Assembly: GCA_947564305.1 (NCBI GenBank)
Contig: CANOBT010000085.1
Span: 1-23,158 of the forward strand
Length of the DNA: 23,158 nucleotides
Direction: 5' to 3'
Source: an uncultured Lachnospiraceae bacterium
GTDB taxonomy: Bacteria > Bacillota_A > Clostridia > Lachnospirales > Lachnospiraceae
Position numbers and translations under genes: made by a program. The notes beneath the pieces are model-generated. The model worked only from the letters and a program-made list of their open reading frames with translations, did not search any database and was not told where the DNA came from. Within the stretch, counting starts at the first letter, position 1. Every line of letters begins with the position of its first letter. This document shows positions 14,838-23,068 of this stretch, one piece after another.

Positions 14838-15683
14838 CTATGCGTTGTTTTTAGATTTCACAAAGCGCCCCAGTTTTGGTTCTAATATACAATACAGTTT
14901 ATCGCAGAGCGGAATTGCGAGAAACATATTAATATAGATTCCTGTGATTCCTGCCATAGTTTCCCCTACGCTTGCCAGGGTTTTTATCGTCTCTGCTGAC
15001 TCTGGATAGATTGCACAGAGAGAAGCACTAGAGCTTGCCATCATAATCCCTGCTCCTACACCGGACGCCAGTCCCAGAGCTTCCGGATGGAATAATCCGG
15101 TCATAGCCACCGCAGAAGCCAGAATTCCGAAATAAATGGTTCCTATCATACCTCCTACAATGTAGATAGAAAGGCTTCCCCTGGCCTCTGCGGAATCTGA
15201 ACCGTAAATGTTATTAATCAATGCCATATGGTATTCCCGGTTGATAGAAAAGCAGGCCCCCACTGCCTCCCGCTTCATACCAAGCAGAATCGCCACAGGT
15301 AATGCCAGTATGATGGCAAATAAATTTCCAAATCCATGAAGCAGTACCGCCGGACCTGCGTTTAGGATGGTCTCAATATTCGCTCCCGCCGTAATCCCCA
15401 GCTTAGCGATAAATGGTGCAATTCCAACCACCACCAGCTTTGAGGCCGCCTTGACCTGCTCTGTCTTTACAATCTTAAGCACCTCCGGCCCACTGAGCAC
15501 CCCCAAGATAATAGCATAGAAAATCGGAAATAGTATAAACATTCCTTTTCCCACCGGAATCTGAATCTGCCCAATGCTGTCCGCAATCAGAATAAATATA
15601 AACGCCAGCAGATACACTTTCCATTCCACCTTAATCCTCTGCCCCAGTGATTCGTAGGCAAAACTTTCTTTCTGTTTCTTCAT
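14838..15683 (-). CDS. DUF3100-type integral membrane protein, putative transporter
   Basis: The 281-residue protein has a short charged N-terminus, then about eight or nine membrane helices. The central part with GFGNLFAIILALPVAILLGMKREAVG, split by the conserved NREYHMALI stretch and GSLSIYIVGGMIGTIYFG, is what I associate with DUF3100 proteins, which have no settled function. AGGAGG lies ten bases before the ATG. It is the first gene of the operon that continues with a small membrane protein, an amidohydrolase and TSUP, and it is divergent from a Crp/Fnr-type regulator, which probably controls it. A carrier role is likely from topology and context. Confidence 0.7.
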   Translation of the reverse strand: MKKQKESFAYESLGQRIKVEWKVYLLAFIFILIADSIGQIQIPVGKGMFILFPIFYAIILGVLSGPEVLKIVKTEQVKAASKLVVVGIAPFIAKLGITAGANIETILNAGPAVLLHGFGNLFAIILALPVAILLGMKREAVGACFSINREYHMALINNIYGSDSAEARGSLSIYIVGGMIGTIYFGILASAVAMTGLFHPEALGLASGVGAGIMMASSSASLCAIYPESAETIKTLASVGETMAGITGIYINMFLAIPLCDKLYCILEPKLGRFVKSKNNA

Positions 15684-15727
15684 CTTTCATTACCTCCTGT
15701 GCCAATCTGCATTGCAAATTGATTTTT

Positions 15728-15850
15728 GTTGTATCCTGTTCTTTTTTTTGTTAAAATGATTTTATCGAAAATCTATTTTTTAAGATAGGACAAATGAGGG
15801 GTTTTTCAGTTATTTTGAAAATTTTGGCAATTCTTTTATTATTTTAAAAT
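15728..15850. promoter_or_regulatory. divergent control region with several AT-rich dyads
   Basis: The 242-base gap between the DUF3100-type gene and the Crp/Fnr-type gene holds TAAAAT-G-ATTTTA (15752-15764), GATTTT-ATCG-AAAATC (15758-15773) and ATTTTAAAAT (15841-15850). A weak minus-strand -10 (TACAAC, 15733-15728) would place the first two dyads near position -40, where class II Crp/Fnr activators bind. The role is inferred; AT-richness alone can create such repeats. Confidence 0.4.
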
Positions 15851-15925
15851 GATATCAGGATGATTGTTTCTTGCTTAGAAAATGAGAAATAAGATGTGAG
15901 GGGCAGATTCCAGGAGGTATGTTCA

Positions 15926-16642
15926 ATGACTTTAGATGAATTGGAAAAAGAAGTTCCGAAATTAATAGACTACACCAGAACCATGCCTGATGAAATACGC
16001 AGGCTTGCCCGCATAAAGATTCATCCGCCAGGAGGCCTCATTCACCAGAAAGACTGCGAGCTTAAGTACCTGGGGATTGTCGCCAAAGGAGAGAACCGGG
16101 TAATCAATGAATTTGAAAATGGAAAAATCTATATGATCGAGACCAATCAGGCCATTGATTTTATCGGGGAAGTTGCCCTTCTTGCCAACAAGCCGGAAGC
16201 GTCTGTGACCATCGAAGCTCTGACAGCCAATACCGTTGTCTACATTCCACGGAAGGACGCAGAGAAATGGGTAAATTCTGATACACACATTCTCCGCAAG
16301 ATGGCAGAACGTACCGCCTTCAAATTGTATCGCTCTTCCTATAATAATGGTTTGAAGCTCTATTATCCTCCTATGTTCCTGTTGGCAGACTACCTGGTAA
16401 GACTTTACGGACAGGTCTTTCCGGAAGTCAATTCCGGAAGTCTCAAAAATCCCCGTCCATTTGTCCTCCAAAAAACACGGACTCGGATAGGGGAAGAACT
16501 GGGAATGAACACAAAAACGCTGGATCGTACCATCCGTTCTATGAACAAGGATGGATATTTTTCTCTGGTAAAAGGGAAAATCACCTTTGGGTTGGAAGAA
16601 TATCTCAATATGGTAGAATATCTCAGTACAGCTAAGGGATGA
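15926..16642 (+). CDS. Crp/Fnr family transcriptional regulator
   Basis: The 238-residue protein has an N-terminal cyclic-nucleotide-like beta-roll (about 25-115, with FIGEVALL at 79-86), a dimer helix (about 117-145) and a C-terminal winged helix-turn-helix with TRTRIGEELGMNTKTLDRTI (about 184-203). The arginine-serine pair that holds cAMP phosphate in CRP is not evident and only one cysteine (C44) occurs, so it is neither a clear cAMP receptor nor an Fe-S Fnr. It may bind a small molecule linked to the divergent operon. ATG 15926 with AGGAGG at 15912-15917 is chosen over the in-frame start at 15896. Confidence 0.9.
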   Translation: MTLDELEKEVPKLIDYTRTMPDEIRRLARIKIHPPGGLIHQKDCELKYLGIVAKGENRVINEFENGKIYMIETNQAIDFIGEVALLANKPEASVTIEALTANTVVYIPRKDAEKWVNSDTHILRKMAERTAFKLYRSSYNNGLKLYYPPMFLLADYLVRLYGQVFPEVNSGSLKNPRPFVLQKTRTRIGEELGMNTKTLDRTIRSMNKDGYFSLVKGKITFGLEEYLNMVEYLSTAKG

Positions 16643-16689
16643 GAGATAGATCCACATAGAATAGAAACGGTAAGTATCACAATAAAAAT

Positions 16690-16736
16690 CCCCTATACTC
16701 TACTTTCTTTTCAGTCAGTGAGTACAGGGGTATTTT
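16690..16736. terminator. bidirectional terminator between convergent genes
   Basis: CCCCTATACTC (16690-16700) pairs with GAGTACAGGGG (16720-16730) over 11 positions with one mismatch, around a 19-base loop. The plus strand continues TATTTTT and the minus strand ATTTTTATT, so it can end both the Crp/Fnr-type gene and the lipoprotein gene that stops at 16757. Confidence 0.85.
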
Positions 16737-16756
16737 TAAATTCATTGTCAGTTCAA

Positions 16757-17584
16757 TTATTTCACCGTTAAAGATGTGATATGCGGATTGACTCCCTCAT
16801 ACCAGTATAAGAATCCTTCCATATCCACTGTATCACCAATCTTCAACTCCTTCACTGCCTTATATACATCTGTCGTATTGTCACACAGGTAAGATTCTAC
16901 AGTGAAGGTATAGGTCTCTCCATTAACGGAAACATTAAAATACAAATCATCTCCATCCTGTCCGGAGCCATCCCAGGAATACAAAAATGCCGCTTCTTCC
17001 TCTGCATCTTCCCCGCCGGCAGCCTCAACCGTCATCCCTGTAAAGGATACGAACTGGTTCTGCTTGTCGATCAGCTCGTCTTTTCCGAGAAGAGAAGTCA
17101 CATCCTCTGCCTCCGCAATATAATTTCCATCTTCAATTTCAAATGTCGCGTCAATGATCTCAAATTCTCCGGACCACTCTGCCTTATAGCCAGTCACCTT
17201 AATCTTTGTCCCCGGAGTCAATTTCTCATAGTCTTCCTCAGAACACGGCATATCATAAATGAAGTAAGCACCATCCTTATCCTGTGTGTAGAATGTTGCC
17301 TTATCTTCCCACCAGGACTGCTTTGCCTGAACATAGGTCTCTACGACCACCTCTGAATCCACATCTGCTGCCACATACTCGTCATAAGTCATGACACCCT
17401 CAGACTTCACATCCTCTGTCTCTGCTTCATCTTCGGAGGATGCATCTGACTCATCCGTAGCCGCATCCGACTCTGTGGATGCATTGGCTGCGTCATTGCC
17501 TGCCTTGTCATCATCAGAACCGCCGCATCCGGCACAGCCCAGTACAAGTGCACAGCTTAACAGTAATACCAACATCTTTTTCAT
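16757..17584 (-). CDS. hypothetical lipoprotein with two OB-fold-like domains
   Basis: The 275-residue product starts with a lipoprotein signal; lipidation is likely at C17 (VLGC) or C20 (CAGC). Residues 21-63 form an acidic Ser/Asp/Glu-rich linker. Two similar beta-rich halves follow, about 65-165 and 170-275; each has a Y/F-x-V core and a PGTKIKVTGY or IGDTVDMEGFLYWY strand near its end, which looks like a tandem OB-type fold. No catalytic motif is visible, so binding or protein contact outside the membrane is more likely than enzymatic work. It follows the ABC solute-binding gene by 174 bases on the same strand. AAGGTGG precedes the ATG. Its link to that importer is only positional. Confidence 0.75.
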   Translation of the reverse strand: MKKMLVLLLSCALVLGCAGCGGSDDDKAGNDAANASTESDAATDESDASSEDEAETEDVKSEGVMTYDEYVAADVDSEVVVETYVQAKQSWWEDKATFYTQDKDGAYFIYDMPCSEEDYEKLTPGTKIKVTGYKAEWSGEFEIIDATFEIEDGNYIAEAEDVTSLLGKDELIDKQNQFVSFTGMTVEAAGGEDAEEEAAFLYSWDGSGQDGDDLYFNVSVNGETYTFTVESYLCDNTTDVYKAVKELKIGDTVDMEGFLYWYEGVNPHITSLTVK

Positions 17585-17721
17585 TTTCTAAATCCACCTT
17601 TCCGCGAAAGATAAATAAGGCCGCAAATCCTCCCTGAAATCCTTTTTCTCTTCCGCCCTTCATTTTTCTCTGCCTATCCTTGAGAATCCTATAGGAAAAT
17701 AGTTCCTGGACAAGCATCGAT

Positions 17722-17753
17722 TTGATTTTACTCGAATTTTTCTGTAAAATCAA
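17722..17753 (-). repeat. 10-bp inverted repeat downstream of the solute-binding protein gene
   Basis: TTGATTTTAC (17722-17731) and GTAAAATCAA (17744-17753) are perfect 10-bp arms with a 12-base centre, five bases past the solute-binding protein stop. No U-run follows on the minus strand. It could be a weak terminator or 3' stabiliser, or an operator for the lipoprotein gene. Confidence 0.5.
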
Positions 17754-17758
17754 TAGTA

Positions 17759-19387
17759 TTATTGTGCAGTTCTTTTCTTTTTCCTTGCCGTCGAAACAGC
17801 AAAATACACAATCATCAGCGCCCATACCCCTGCCAGCGATGCCAGCAAAATCACGGATGTCCGAGGCAATTTGCCCAAATCTTCCTTTGCAGAACCATCC
17901 AGTACAGTGGCCGCACCCGGCTGGTCCAGACGATATAAGGATGTGATTTCTTCAAAAAGCTCTTCCATATACGCATCATCAATCGTTTCCCCCCGCCGTA
18001 CAGATTTCACCGTATTTTCCACAAGCTGTCCCGACGCATTACGAAGGGATGTGGAACCATTGAATACAGGTGTCACAAAGGTGTGATCCGTATTATCCAA
18101 AAGCAGTCTCGCCGCCTGAATCTTCACATCATAATAGAGCGAATTATCTTCGCCGCATCTGGACAAATAATCCTGATATTCTTCGGACTCCTGTGCCTTT
18201 GATGTCACAGGCACATAGCCCTCTGTCTCTGAATAGGCGATCTGAACATCATTGCTCAAAAGATACTGGACAAACAGCCAGGAAGCCAGCACCTCCTGAG
18301 GATTGGATTTATTGAAAATACAGACCGAAGGTCCCTGGGATATCATCTGTGGATTTTTTATATCAAACTGCGGGATTGGCATGACTGCAGTTTCAAACTC
18401 TACAATTTTGTCCTCGCTCATATCAGACAGCGGCGCATTGGTTCCCATCCATGTGGCCCCGGCCGTAGAGTCTATAGCAAAAATGCATTGGCCGGCATTC
18501 AGGAAATTAGCCGGATAGCTGGAAATCTTAAAGGTAGAAAACGCTCCGCTCTCCCCATGCTCTGCGATGGTATAAAGCAGTTCTTTTGTTGTATCATTAA
18601 AGAGCAGGATTTCCCCCTCCTCGGTAGAATATCCGGCATCCTTTTGTTTGAGCATCTGAATCATCATATTATCTGTAGATTTATAGATAAACGGAATCAG
18701 CACTTTCTGCCCATTTACAAAAAAATTCTCTTCCTCATCCTGCGCCATTGCCGCCTCAGAAACTTCCCACACAAAGTCCCATGTCAAAGCATCAGGCAGT
18801 GTATATCCCAATTCCTCCACGAAAGTTTTATTGATATAGCAGGCTTCCGTAGAGCGCATATAAGGCACGGCATAGTAGTGCCCGCCAAATTGACATTCCT
18901 CCAAAAACTGCGGAATAATCTCATCTACCGTCGGGGCATCAAACTGAACTTCGCTTCCTCCCAGTCCATATGCCTCATCTGTGAAAAGCTCTTCTAAAGG
19001 CACTACCAGGTTTGTCCCTGTCAGATAAGTGGCAATGTGGTCTGGATAGGTGATACACACATTTGGCGTAGTGTTCGTAGAAATATTCGTAATCACATCA
19101 TTATAAATTTTTCCATAATCCGTATATAGGCGCAGATTCACCTTAATATTCGGATATGCCTGTTCAAAATCAGCAATCGCCTGTTCATAAATCGCTGTCT
19201 GAGTCTTATTTGTATCATTTTTGGCCCAAAATGTAATCTCATATTCTTTGGAACTGTCAAACTCCTCAGGCATCTCAAAAGCATTCAGCCCTTTTGAACC
19301 ATGACACCCGCCAAGCCCAATTATATTCCCTGTCGTCAATGCCAACAGAAGGAAAACAGACAGGATTTTTTTTCTCATTTTGCTCAT
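17759..19387 (-). CDS. ABC transporter solute-binding protein with lipid anchor and C-terminal transmembrane helix
   Basis: The 542-residue protein belongs to the carbohydrate/glycerol-3-phosphate type (cluster B) of extracellular solute-binding proteins, with the family opening YEITFWAKND, DFEQAYPNIKV and later VPYMRSTEACYIN. The N-terminus is a lipoprotein signal ending LGGC (C28). At about 510-530 there is a hydrophobic helix followed by ARKKKR, a cytoplasmic anchor signal. Typical members have 420-450 residues and no C-terminal helix, so this one is about 100 longer and doubly anchored. The ATG overlaps the upstream permease stop in ATGA, and GGAGG lies nine bases before. The substrate, sugar or glycerol-3-phosphate-like, cannot be fixed. 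Confidence 0.9.
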   Translation of the reverse strand: MSKMRKKILSVFLLLALTTGNIIGLGGCHGSKGLNAFEMPEEFDSSKEYEITFWAKNDTNKTQTAIYEQAIADFEQAYPNIKVNLRLYTDYGKIYNDVITNISTNTTPNVCITYPDHIATYLTGTNLVVPLEELFTDEAYGLGGSEVQFDAPTVDEIIPQFLEECQFGGHYYAVPYMRSTEACYINKTFVEELGYTLPDALTWDFVWEVSEAAMAQDEEENFFVNGQKVLIPFIYKSTDNMMIQMLKQKDAGYSTEEGEILLFNDTTKELLYTIAEHGESGAFSTFKISSYPANFLNAGQCIFAIDSTAGATWMGTNAPLSDMSEDKIVEFETAVMPIPQFDIKNPQMISQGPSVCIFNKSNPQEVLASWLFVQYLLSNDVQIAYSETEGYVPVTSKAQESEEYQDYLSRCGEDNSLYYDVKIQAARLLLDNTDHTFVTPVFNGSTSLRNASGQLVENTVKSVRRGETIDDAYMEELFEEITSLYRLDQPGAATVLDGSAKEDLGKLPRTSVILLASLAGVWALMIVYFAVSTARKKKRTAQ

Positions 19388-20262
19388 CCCTTTGTTCCTC
19401 CTCTCGACACTCCTGCCATAATCTTTTTACGGAAAATCAAGAACAAGACTACTAAGGGAACAGAGATCACTACAACCGCCGCCATCATCGCCGGAATATT
19501 TTCCCGGCCAAATCCATTTTCCCTGATTTCCTGAATCCCATTTGAAACCAGATAATAATTTTCATCATCGGTAATCAGACGGGGCCATATATAAGAGTTC
19601 CAGCATTCAATCACTTTTAGGATTGTAACCGTTATAATGGTCGGCCTAGACATGGGTATCATGACCTTCCACAAATATTTCCAGTCACTTGTACCATCCA
19701 CTTTCGCCGCATAATACAGGCTGTCCGGAATCTGCTCGAAATTCTCTTTCAGCAGGTAAATATAAAATACTGAGGTCACCGAAGGCAGTATCAGTCCTGG
19801 AAATGTATTTCTCATATCCAAATTCGTGATTGTTACGAAATTAGTAATGACCACTAGCTCATTGGGAATCATCATCAGAGAAAGAAAGAGCAGGAATGCA
19901 ATATTTTTCCCTCTGAATTCCAATCTGGCGAACGCAAATGCCGCAAGGACGATTACTATCAGCATAAGAGCCGTAGTCACGACCGTGAAAATAAAGGTAT
20001 TCAAAAAATATTTTCCAAGCGGCACAGCAGTGAATGCATCCACATAGTTCTGTAAGGTCGGTGATAATGTAAAAAACTTTGGAATATATTCCGAATTGTA
20101 TGCACCATAGCTTTTCAGAGAAGTCAGCACCATCCAATAAAACGGAAACAGTACCACCACTGCCCAGAAAGCCAGGAGTATATAGGTAATCGTGCTCAAA
20201 GCTTTTTTACGGGCTTTCGCATTTTTTTCGATTTTTATATAATCTTTCATCGCTTTCGCCAT
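19384..20262 (-). CDS. ABC carbohydrate importer permease, MalG/UgpE type
   Basis: The 292-residue inner-membrane subunit has six predicted helices. The EAA loop, IPDSLYYAAKVDGTSDWKYL and the following MIPMSRP, contacts the ATPase and is typical of the second permease (MalG/UgpE class). It begins seven bases after the first permease stop and overlaps the solute-binding gene by four bases. Two close starts are possible, ATG 20262 and ATG 20250; AAAGGA stands very near the first, so the choice is not certain. Confidence 0.93.
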   Translation of the reverse strand: MAKAMKDYIKIEKNAKARKKALSTITYILLAFWAVVVLFPFYWMVLTSLKSYGAYNSEYIPKFFTLSPTLQNYVDAFTAVPLGKYFLNTFIFTVVTTALMLIVIVLAAFAFARLEFRGKNIAFLLFLSLMMIPNELVVITNFVTITNLDMRNTFPGLILPSVTSVFYIYLLKENFEQIPDSLYYAAKVDGTSDWKYLWKVMIPMSRPTIITVTILKVIECWNSYIWPRLITDDENYYLVSNGIQEIRENGFGRENIPAMMAAVVVISVPLVVLFLIFRKKIMAGVSRGGTKG

Positions 20263-20269
20263 TTCCTTT

Positions 20270-21172
20270 CTAATAGTGGACCTTCTTTTTACTAATCAAT
20301 AAGTTGATACAGGTAATCGTGAGTACAATCATAAATAGAATGATTGCCGCTGCAGATGCATAAGAAGGATAACCGCCGCTGTCCCCATAGAGCATGTCAT
20401 AAACATATCCTACGATGGTATTCATCTCCGCCGCATTCAAATCGGTTCCAAACAATGCCACCGCATCACTGTATGCCTTAAAAGCCCCGATAAATCCGGT
20501 AATCACCAGATAAAATATCATGGGCGAAATCATGGGAAGGGTGATACGCATAAAAATCCTGAATTTCGATGTACCATCCACCCGTGCCGCATTATAATAA
20601 TCCTGATTGATGGATGACAATGCACTTGTCAGAATCAGGATTTTAAAAGGCATTACAATCCAGATTGTATAAAAACACAGCACGAACATTTTCGCCCAAT
20701 AAGGCCCTTCAATAAAGTCAACCGAACTTCCGCCGAACCAATTGATCAGAAGATTGATCAGGCCGTCTGAGTATGCAGTCTTCTTAAATAAAATCATAAA
20801 GACCAGACCCACTGCCAATGTATTTGTCACATAGGGCAGAAAATAGATCGTCTGCAGGAAATTACGCAGAGCCGTAATGGAATTCAGCCCCACCGAAATC
20901 AACAATGCAATCCCTGTGGACAACGGCACTGTAATAATAACCAGAATAAATGTATTTTTTACCGCCTGTAAGAAATAAGGGTCATGCAAAATATAAGAAT
21001 AATTGTAAACACCTGTGCCGAAATATGTCTGAGACGCAAAATTATATCCCTCCTCAAAGGAGTAGATAAAAACATCAATCAACGGATAGACCATAAAAAA
21101 TCCCAGAAAGAAAATCGCCGGCAAAAGATACAGCCAGCCTTTTAAGCTGCTGTCACGCAATCGTTTTTTCAT
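20270..21172 (-). CDS. ABC carbohydrate importer permease, MalF/UgpA type
   Basis: The 300-residue protein has six helices and the EAA loop INQDYYNAARVDGTSKFRIF with ITLPMISP, the signature of the first permease of sugar importers. It pairs with the MalG/UgpE-type permease to form the channel. The gene starts five bases after the ATPase stop, with AGGAG about ten bases before the ATG. No periplasmic insertion like that of E. coli MalF is present. Confidence 0.93.
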   Translation of the reverse strand: MKKRLRDSSLKGWLYLLPAIFFLGFFMVYPLIDVFIYSFEEGYNFASQTYFGTGVYNYSYILHDPYFLQAVKNTFILVIITVPLSTGIALLISVGLNSITALRNFLQTIYFLPYVTNTLAVGLVFMILFKKTAYSDGLINLLINWFGGSSVDFIEGPYWAKMFVLCFYTIWIVMPFKILILTSALSSINQDYYNAARVDGTSKFRIFMRITLPMISPMIFYLVITGFIGAFKAYSDAVALFGTDLNAAEMNTIVGYVYDMLYGDSGGYPSYASAAAIILFMIVLTITCINLLISKKKVHY

Positions 21173-21177
21173 CGTCC

Positions 21178-22287
21178 TTATGCTCCTGTCTCAAAATAAA
21201 TTCTTTCTTCCGTTTCCTTATCAAACAAAAATACCTTGTGGGGCAAGATTGCAAATCTTACTGTCCCACTGCTGATATCTGCCATATTTTCTGTACTGAT
21301 AATAGAGCGGACTGTCGGTGCTAACGAGGCTTTGTTTGAGGAAACCACACTGATATCGCGGCCCATGACCTCCACTCCCCGCAAATCGCAGAAAAGCGGA
21401 CCGTCTGCCCTGGGTACAAAGCCCTCCGGACGGATTCCGATATAGACTTCTCGTTCGATGTCCGTTTTCTCGATATTTAGAACCACATCCTCACCAATCG
21501 AAAGGCTGCCATTCTTTATTTTCCCATGGAACACATTAATCTGAGGATTTCCAAGGAATTTGGCCACAAACAGGTTCAGCGGATTATCATAAACATCCTG
21601 AGGCTTTCCGGTCTGCTGAATCACACCGTCTTTCATCACGACAATCAAATCGGAGATGCTCATTGCTTCTTCCTGGTCATGTGTCACAAAAATCGTGGTA
21701 ATCCCTGTCTCCTGTTGAATCCGCCGGATTTCTTCTCTTGTCTGCAGCCTTAACCTGGCATCCAGATTGGAAAGAGGTTCATCAAGAAGCAGTACCCTCG
21801 GCATTTTGACCAATGCACGCGCAATCGCCACACGCTGCTGCTGCCCTCCGGAAAGCTCCCCGGGTTTACGCTCCATCAGTCCATCAATCTGAACAAGCCT
21901 GGCTGCCTCCTGTGCCTTTTCCAACATCTCCTGTTTCGACAGCTTGTCCTTTCCCTTTAAATTCTCTAAAGGAAACAAGATATTCTGCTTTACCGTCAAA
22001 TGAGGATACAACGCATAATTTTGAAATACCAGTCCAATCCCACGATTCTCCGGCGGCAGTTCCGTTACATCATCCTCACCAAAAAAGATTTTGCCGCTGG
22101 TCGGTTTCAGCAAACCACTGATTAAGTGAAGTGTCGTGCTTTTTCCACAGCCGGAGGGTCCCAGCAATCCAATCAGACTGCCATCCGGTATTTGAAAATC
22201 AAAGTCATTGACCGCAACCACTTCTTCATGATTCTTCCTGCCGCGGCCAGGAAATTTTTTTGTAAGATTTTGTAAGATTACTTGCAT
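21178..22287 (-). CDS. ABC importer ATPase, MalK/UgpC/MsmK type
   Basis: The 369-residue cytosolic subunit powers the importer. It shows Walker [10 protein letters not shown] (43-51), Q-loop VFQNYALYP (Q89), signature LSGGQQQR (145-152), Walker B LLLDEP (166-171), the D-loop SNLD and an H-loop FVTHDQEEA. Residues about 240-369 are the regulatory TOBE domain of CUT1 sugar ATPases. AAGGAGG is seven bases before the ATG. It is the first gene of the operon, which is unusual because CUT1 operons commonly start with the solute-binding gene. A weak promoter-like TTGCCC-16-TAATAT lies just upstream, overlapping the GNAT terminator. A dedicated ATPase suggests this system does not depend on a shared MsmX. 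Confidence 0.95.
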   Translation of the reverse strand: MQVILQNLTKKFPGRGRKNHEEVVAVNDFDFQIPDGSLIGLLGPSGCGKSTTLHLISGLLKPTSGKIFFGEDDVTELPPENRGIGLVFQNYALYPHLTVKQNILFPLENLKGKDKLSKQEMLEKAQEAARLVQIDGLMERKPGELSGGQQQRVAIARALVKMPRVLLLDEPLSNLDARLRLQTREEIRRIQQETGITTIFVTHDQEEAMSISDLIVVMKDGVIQQTGKPQDVYDNPLNLFVAKFLGNPQINVFHGKIKNGSLSIGEDVVLNIEKTDIEREVYIGIRPEGFVPRADGPLFCDLRGVEVMGRDISVVSSNKASLAPTVRSIISTENMADISSGTVRFAILPHKVFLFDKETEERIYFETGA

Positions 22288-22316
22288 TTGGCTTCCTCCT
22301 TATATTAAGCAGATTT

Positions 22317-22338
22317 AAAATGCGGGCAATTCCCGTAT
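22317..22338 (-). terminator. small hairpin after the GNAT gene
   Basis: On the minus strand ATACGGG (22338-22332) pairs with CCCGCAT (22326-22320) over 7 bp, one G-U, around a five-base loop, and TTTAAAT follows. It would end the GNAT transcript and isolate the ABC operon. Confidence 0.55.
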
Positions 22339-22368
22339 CATTTTTACTGCCGCTCCTTCACACTGCCA

Positions 22369-22890
22369 TCACAAATTGAATTCGTACATAGAAAATAGGG
22401 GTATCTCCGGAATGTCCCTTTCTAAATCCACATCACCAATATAGGTAAATCCACATTTCTCATACAATTTCTTTGCCGGCGTATTATCTGGAACCACATC
22501 CAGACGTATAGCATCAAAACCATATTTCTTTGCATAGTCTATACAATATTCCACAATCTGCCTGCCAATCCCTTTTCTCTGAATGGATGGTTCTGTTGCC
22601 AGAGTATGGCAGACCATATACCTGCCCTTTGGCAATTGCCTGCTCCATACAGCATTCTCATAAGCGCCCTGGGGATCATCATTCAAAACGAATGCCCCAA
22701 CAATTCTATCCTGTTCTACACACACAAATTGAGAACCCGCCTCTGTCATTTCTCTGACAGAATCTTCTGATGGATACTCTTTATAAACCCATTTGGGATA
22801 ATTGATATGTTCGCAGAGATATTGAACTACACGGTCATAAAATTCACCGACTGCTTTAATATCCTCTTTACAGCATAACCTTATTATCAT
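22369..22890 (-). CDS. GNAT family N-acetyltransferase
   Basis: The 173-residue protein has the GNAT fold: an N-terminal helix pair, central strands (FVCVEQDRIVGAFVLND), the acetyl-CoA pyrophosphate loop QRKGIG (motif A, Q/RxxGxG) and the C-terminal VPDNTPAKKLYEKCGF with the usual tyrosine. It transfers an acetyl group from acetyl-CoA to an amine or peptide, target unknown. AGGAG precedes the ATG, a good promoter lies upstream and a small terminator follows, so it is probably monocistronic. It has no evident link to neighbours. Confidence 0.93.
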   Translation of the reverse strand: MIIRLCCKEDIKAVGEFYDRVVQYLCEHINYPKWVYKEYPSEDSVREMTEAGSQFVCVEQDRIVGAFVLNDDPQGAYENAVWSRQLPKGRYMVCHTLATEPSIQRKGIGRQIVEYCIDYAKKYGFDAIRLDVVPDNTPAKKLYEKCGFTYIGDVDLERDIPEIPLFSMYEFNL

Positions 22891-22942
22891 AAACTTATAT
22901 CTCCTATTCTAAATTTTTCAACAGAACAGCTTTTCCTCAATA

Positions 22943-22971
22943 ATTGTACTACAAAACCTCTTTCATGTCAT
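22943..22971 (-). promoter_or_regulatory. promoter of the GNAT gene
   Basis: On the minus strand ATGACA (22971-22966) and TACAAT (22948-22943) are spaced by 17 bases; each differs from consensus at one base. The leader would be about 46 bases to the ATG at 22890. Confidence 0.7.
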
Positions 22972-23004
22972 TTTAATTTTTTACACTTTAACCCAGGAAC
23001 GCGC

Positions 23005-23037
23005 AAAAAAGGACTCCCCGAAATTCTCAGGAAGTCC
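23005..23037 (-). terminator. intrinsic terminator of the partial gene at the window end
   Basis: On the minus strand GGACT (23037-23033) pairs with AGTCC (23015-23011), with further inner G-C pairs, and TTTTTT follows at 23010-23005. It lies about 30 bases after the stop of the partial gene. Confidence 0.8.
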
Positions 23038-23068
23038 CATAAAGCCAAAACCAAAAACTTTTTACTTT

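Noticed and set aside
15962..16657. 231-codon minus-strand ORF
   Set aside because: It is antisense to the Crp/Fnr-type gene, which has a strong AGGAGG and family motifs.
17514..17825. 103-codon minus-strand ORF around the lipoprotein start
   Set aside because: It overlaps both the lipoprotein signal sequence and the end of the binding-protein gene in another frame, with no family resemblance.
18488..18997. 169-codon plus-strand ORF
   Set aside because: It is antisense to the solute-binding protein gene and its product matches no family I know.
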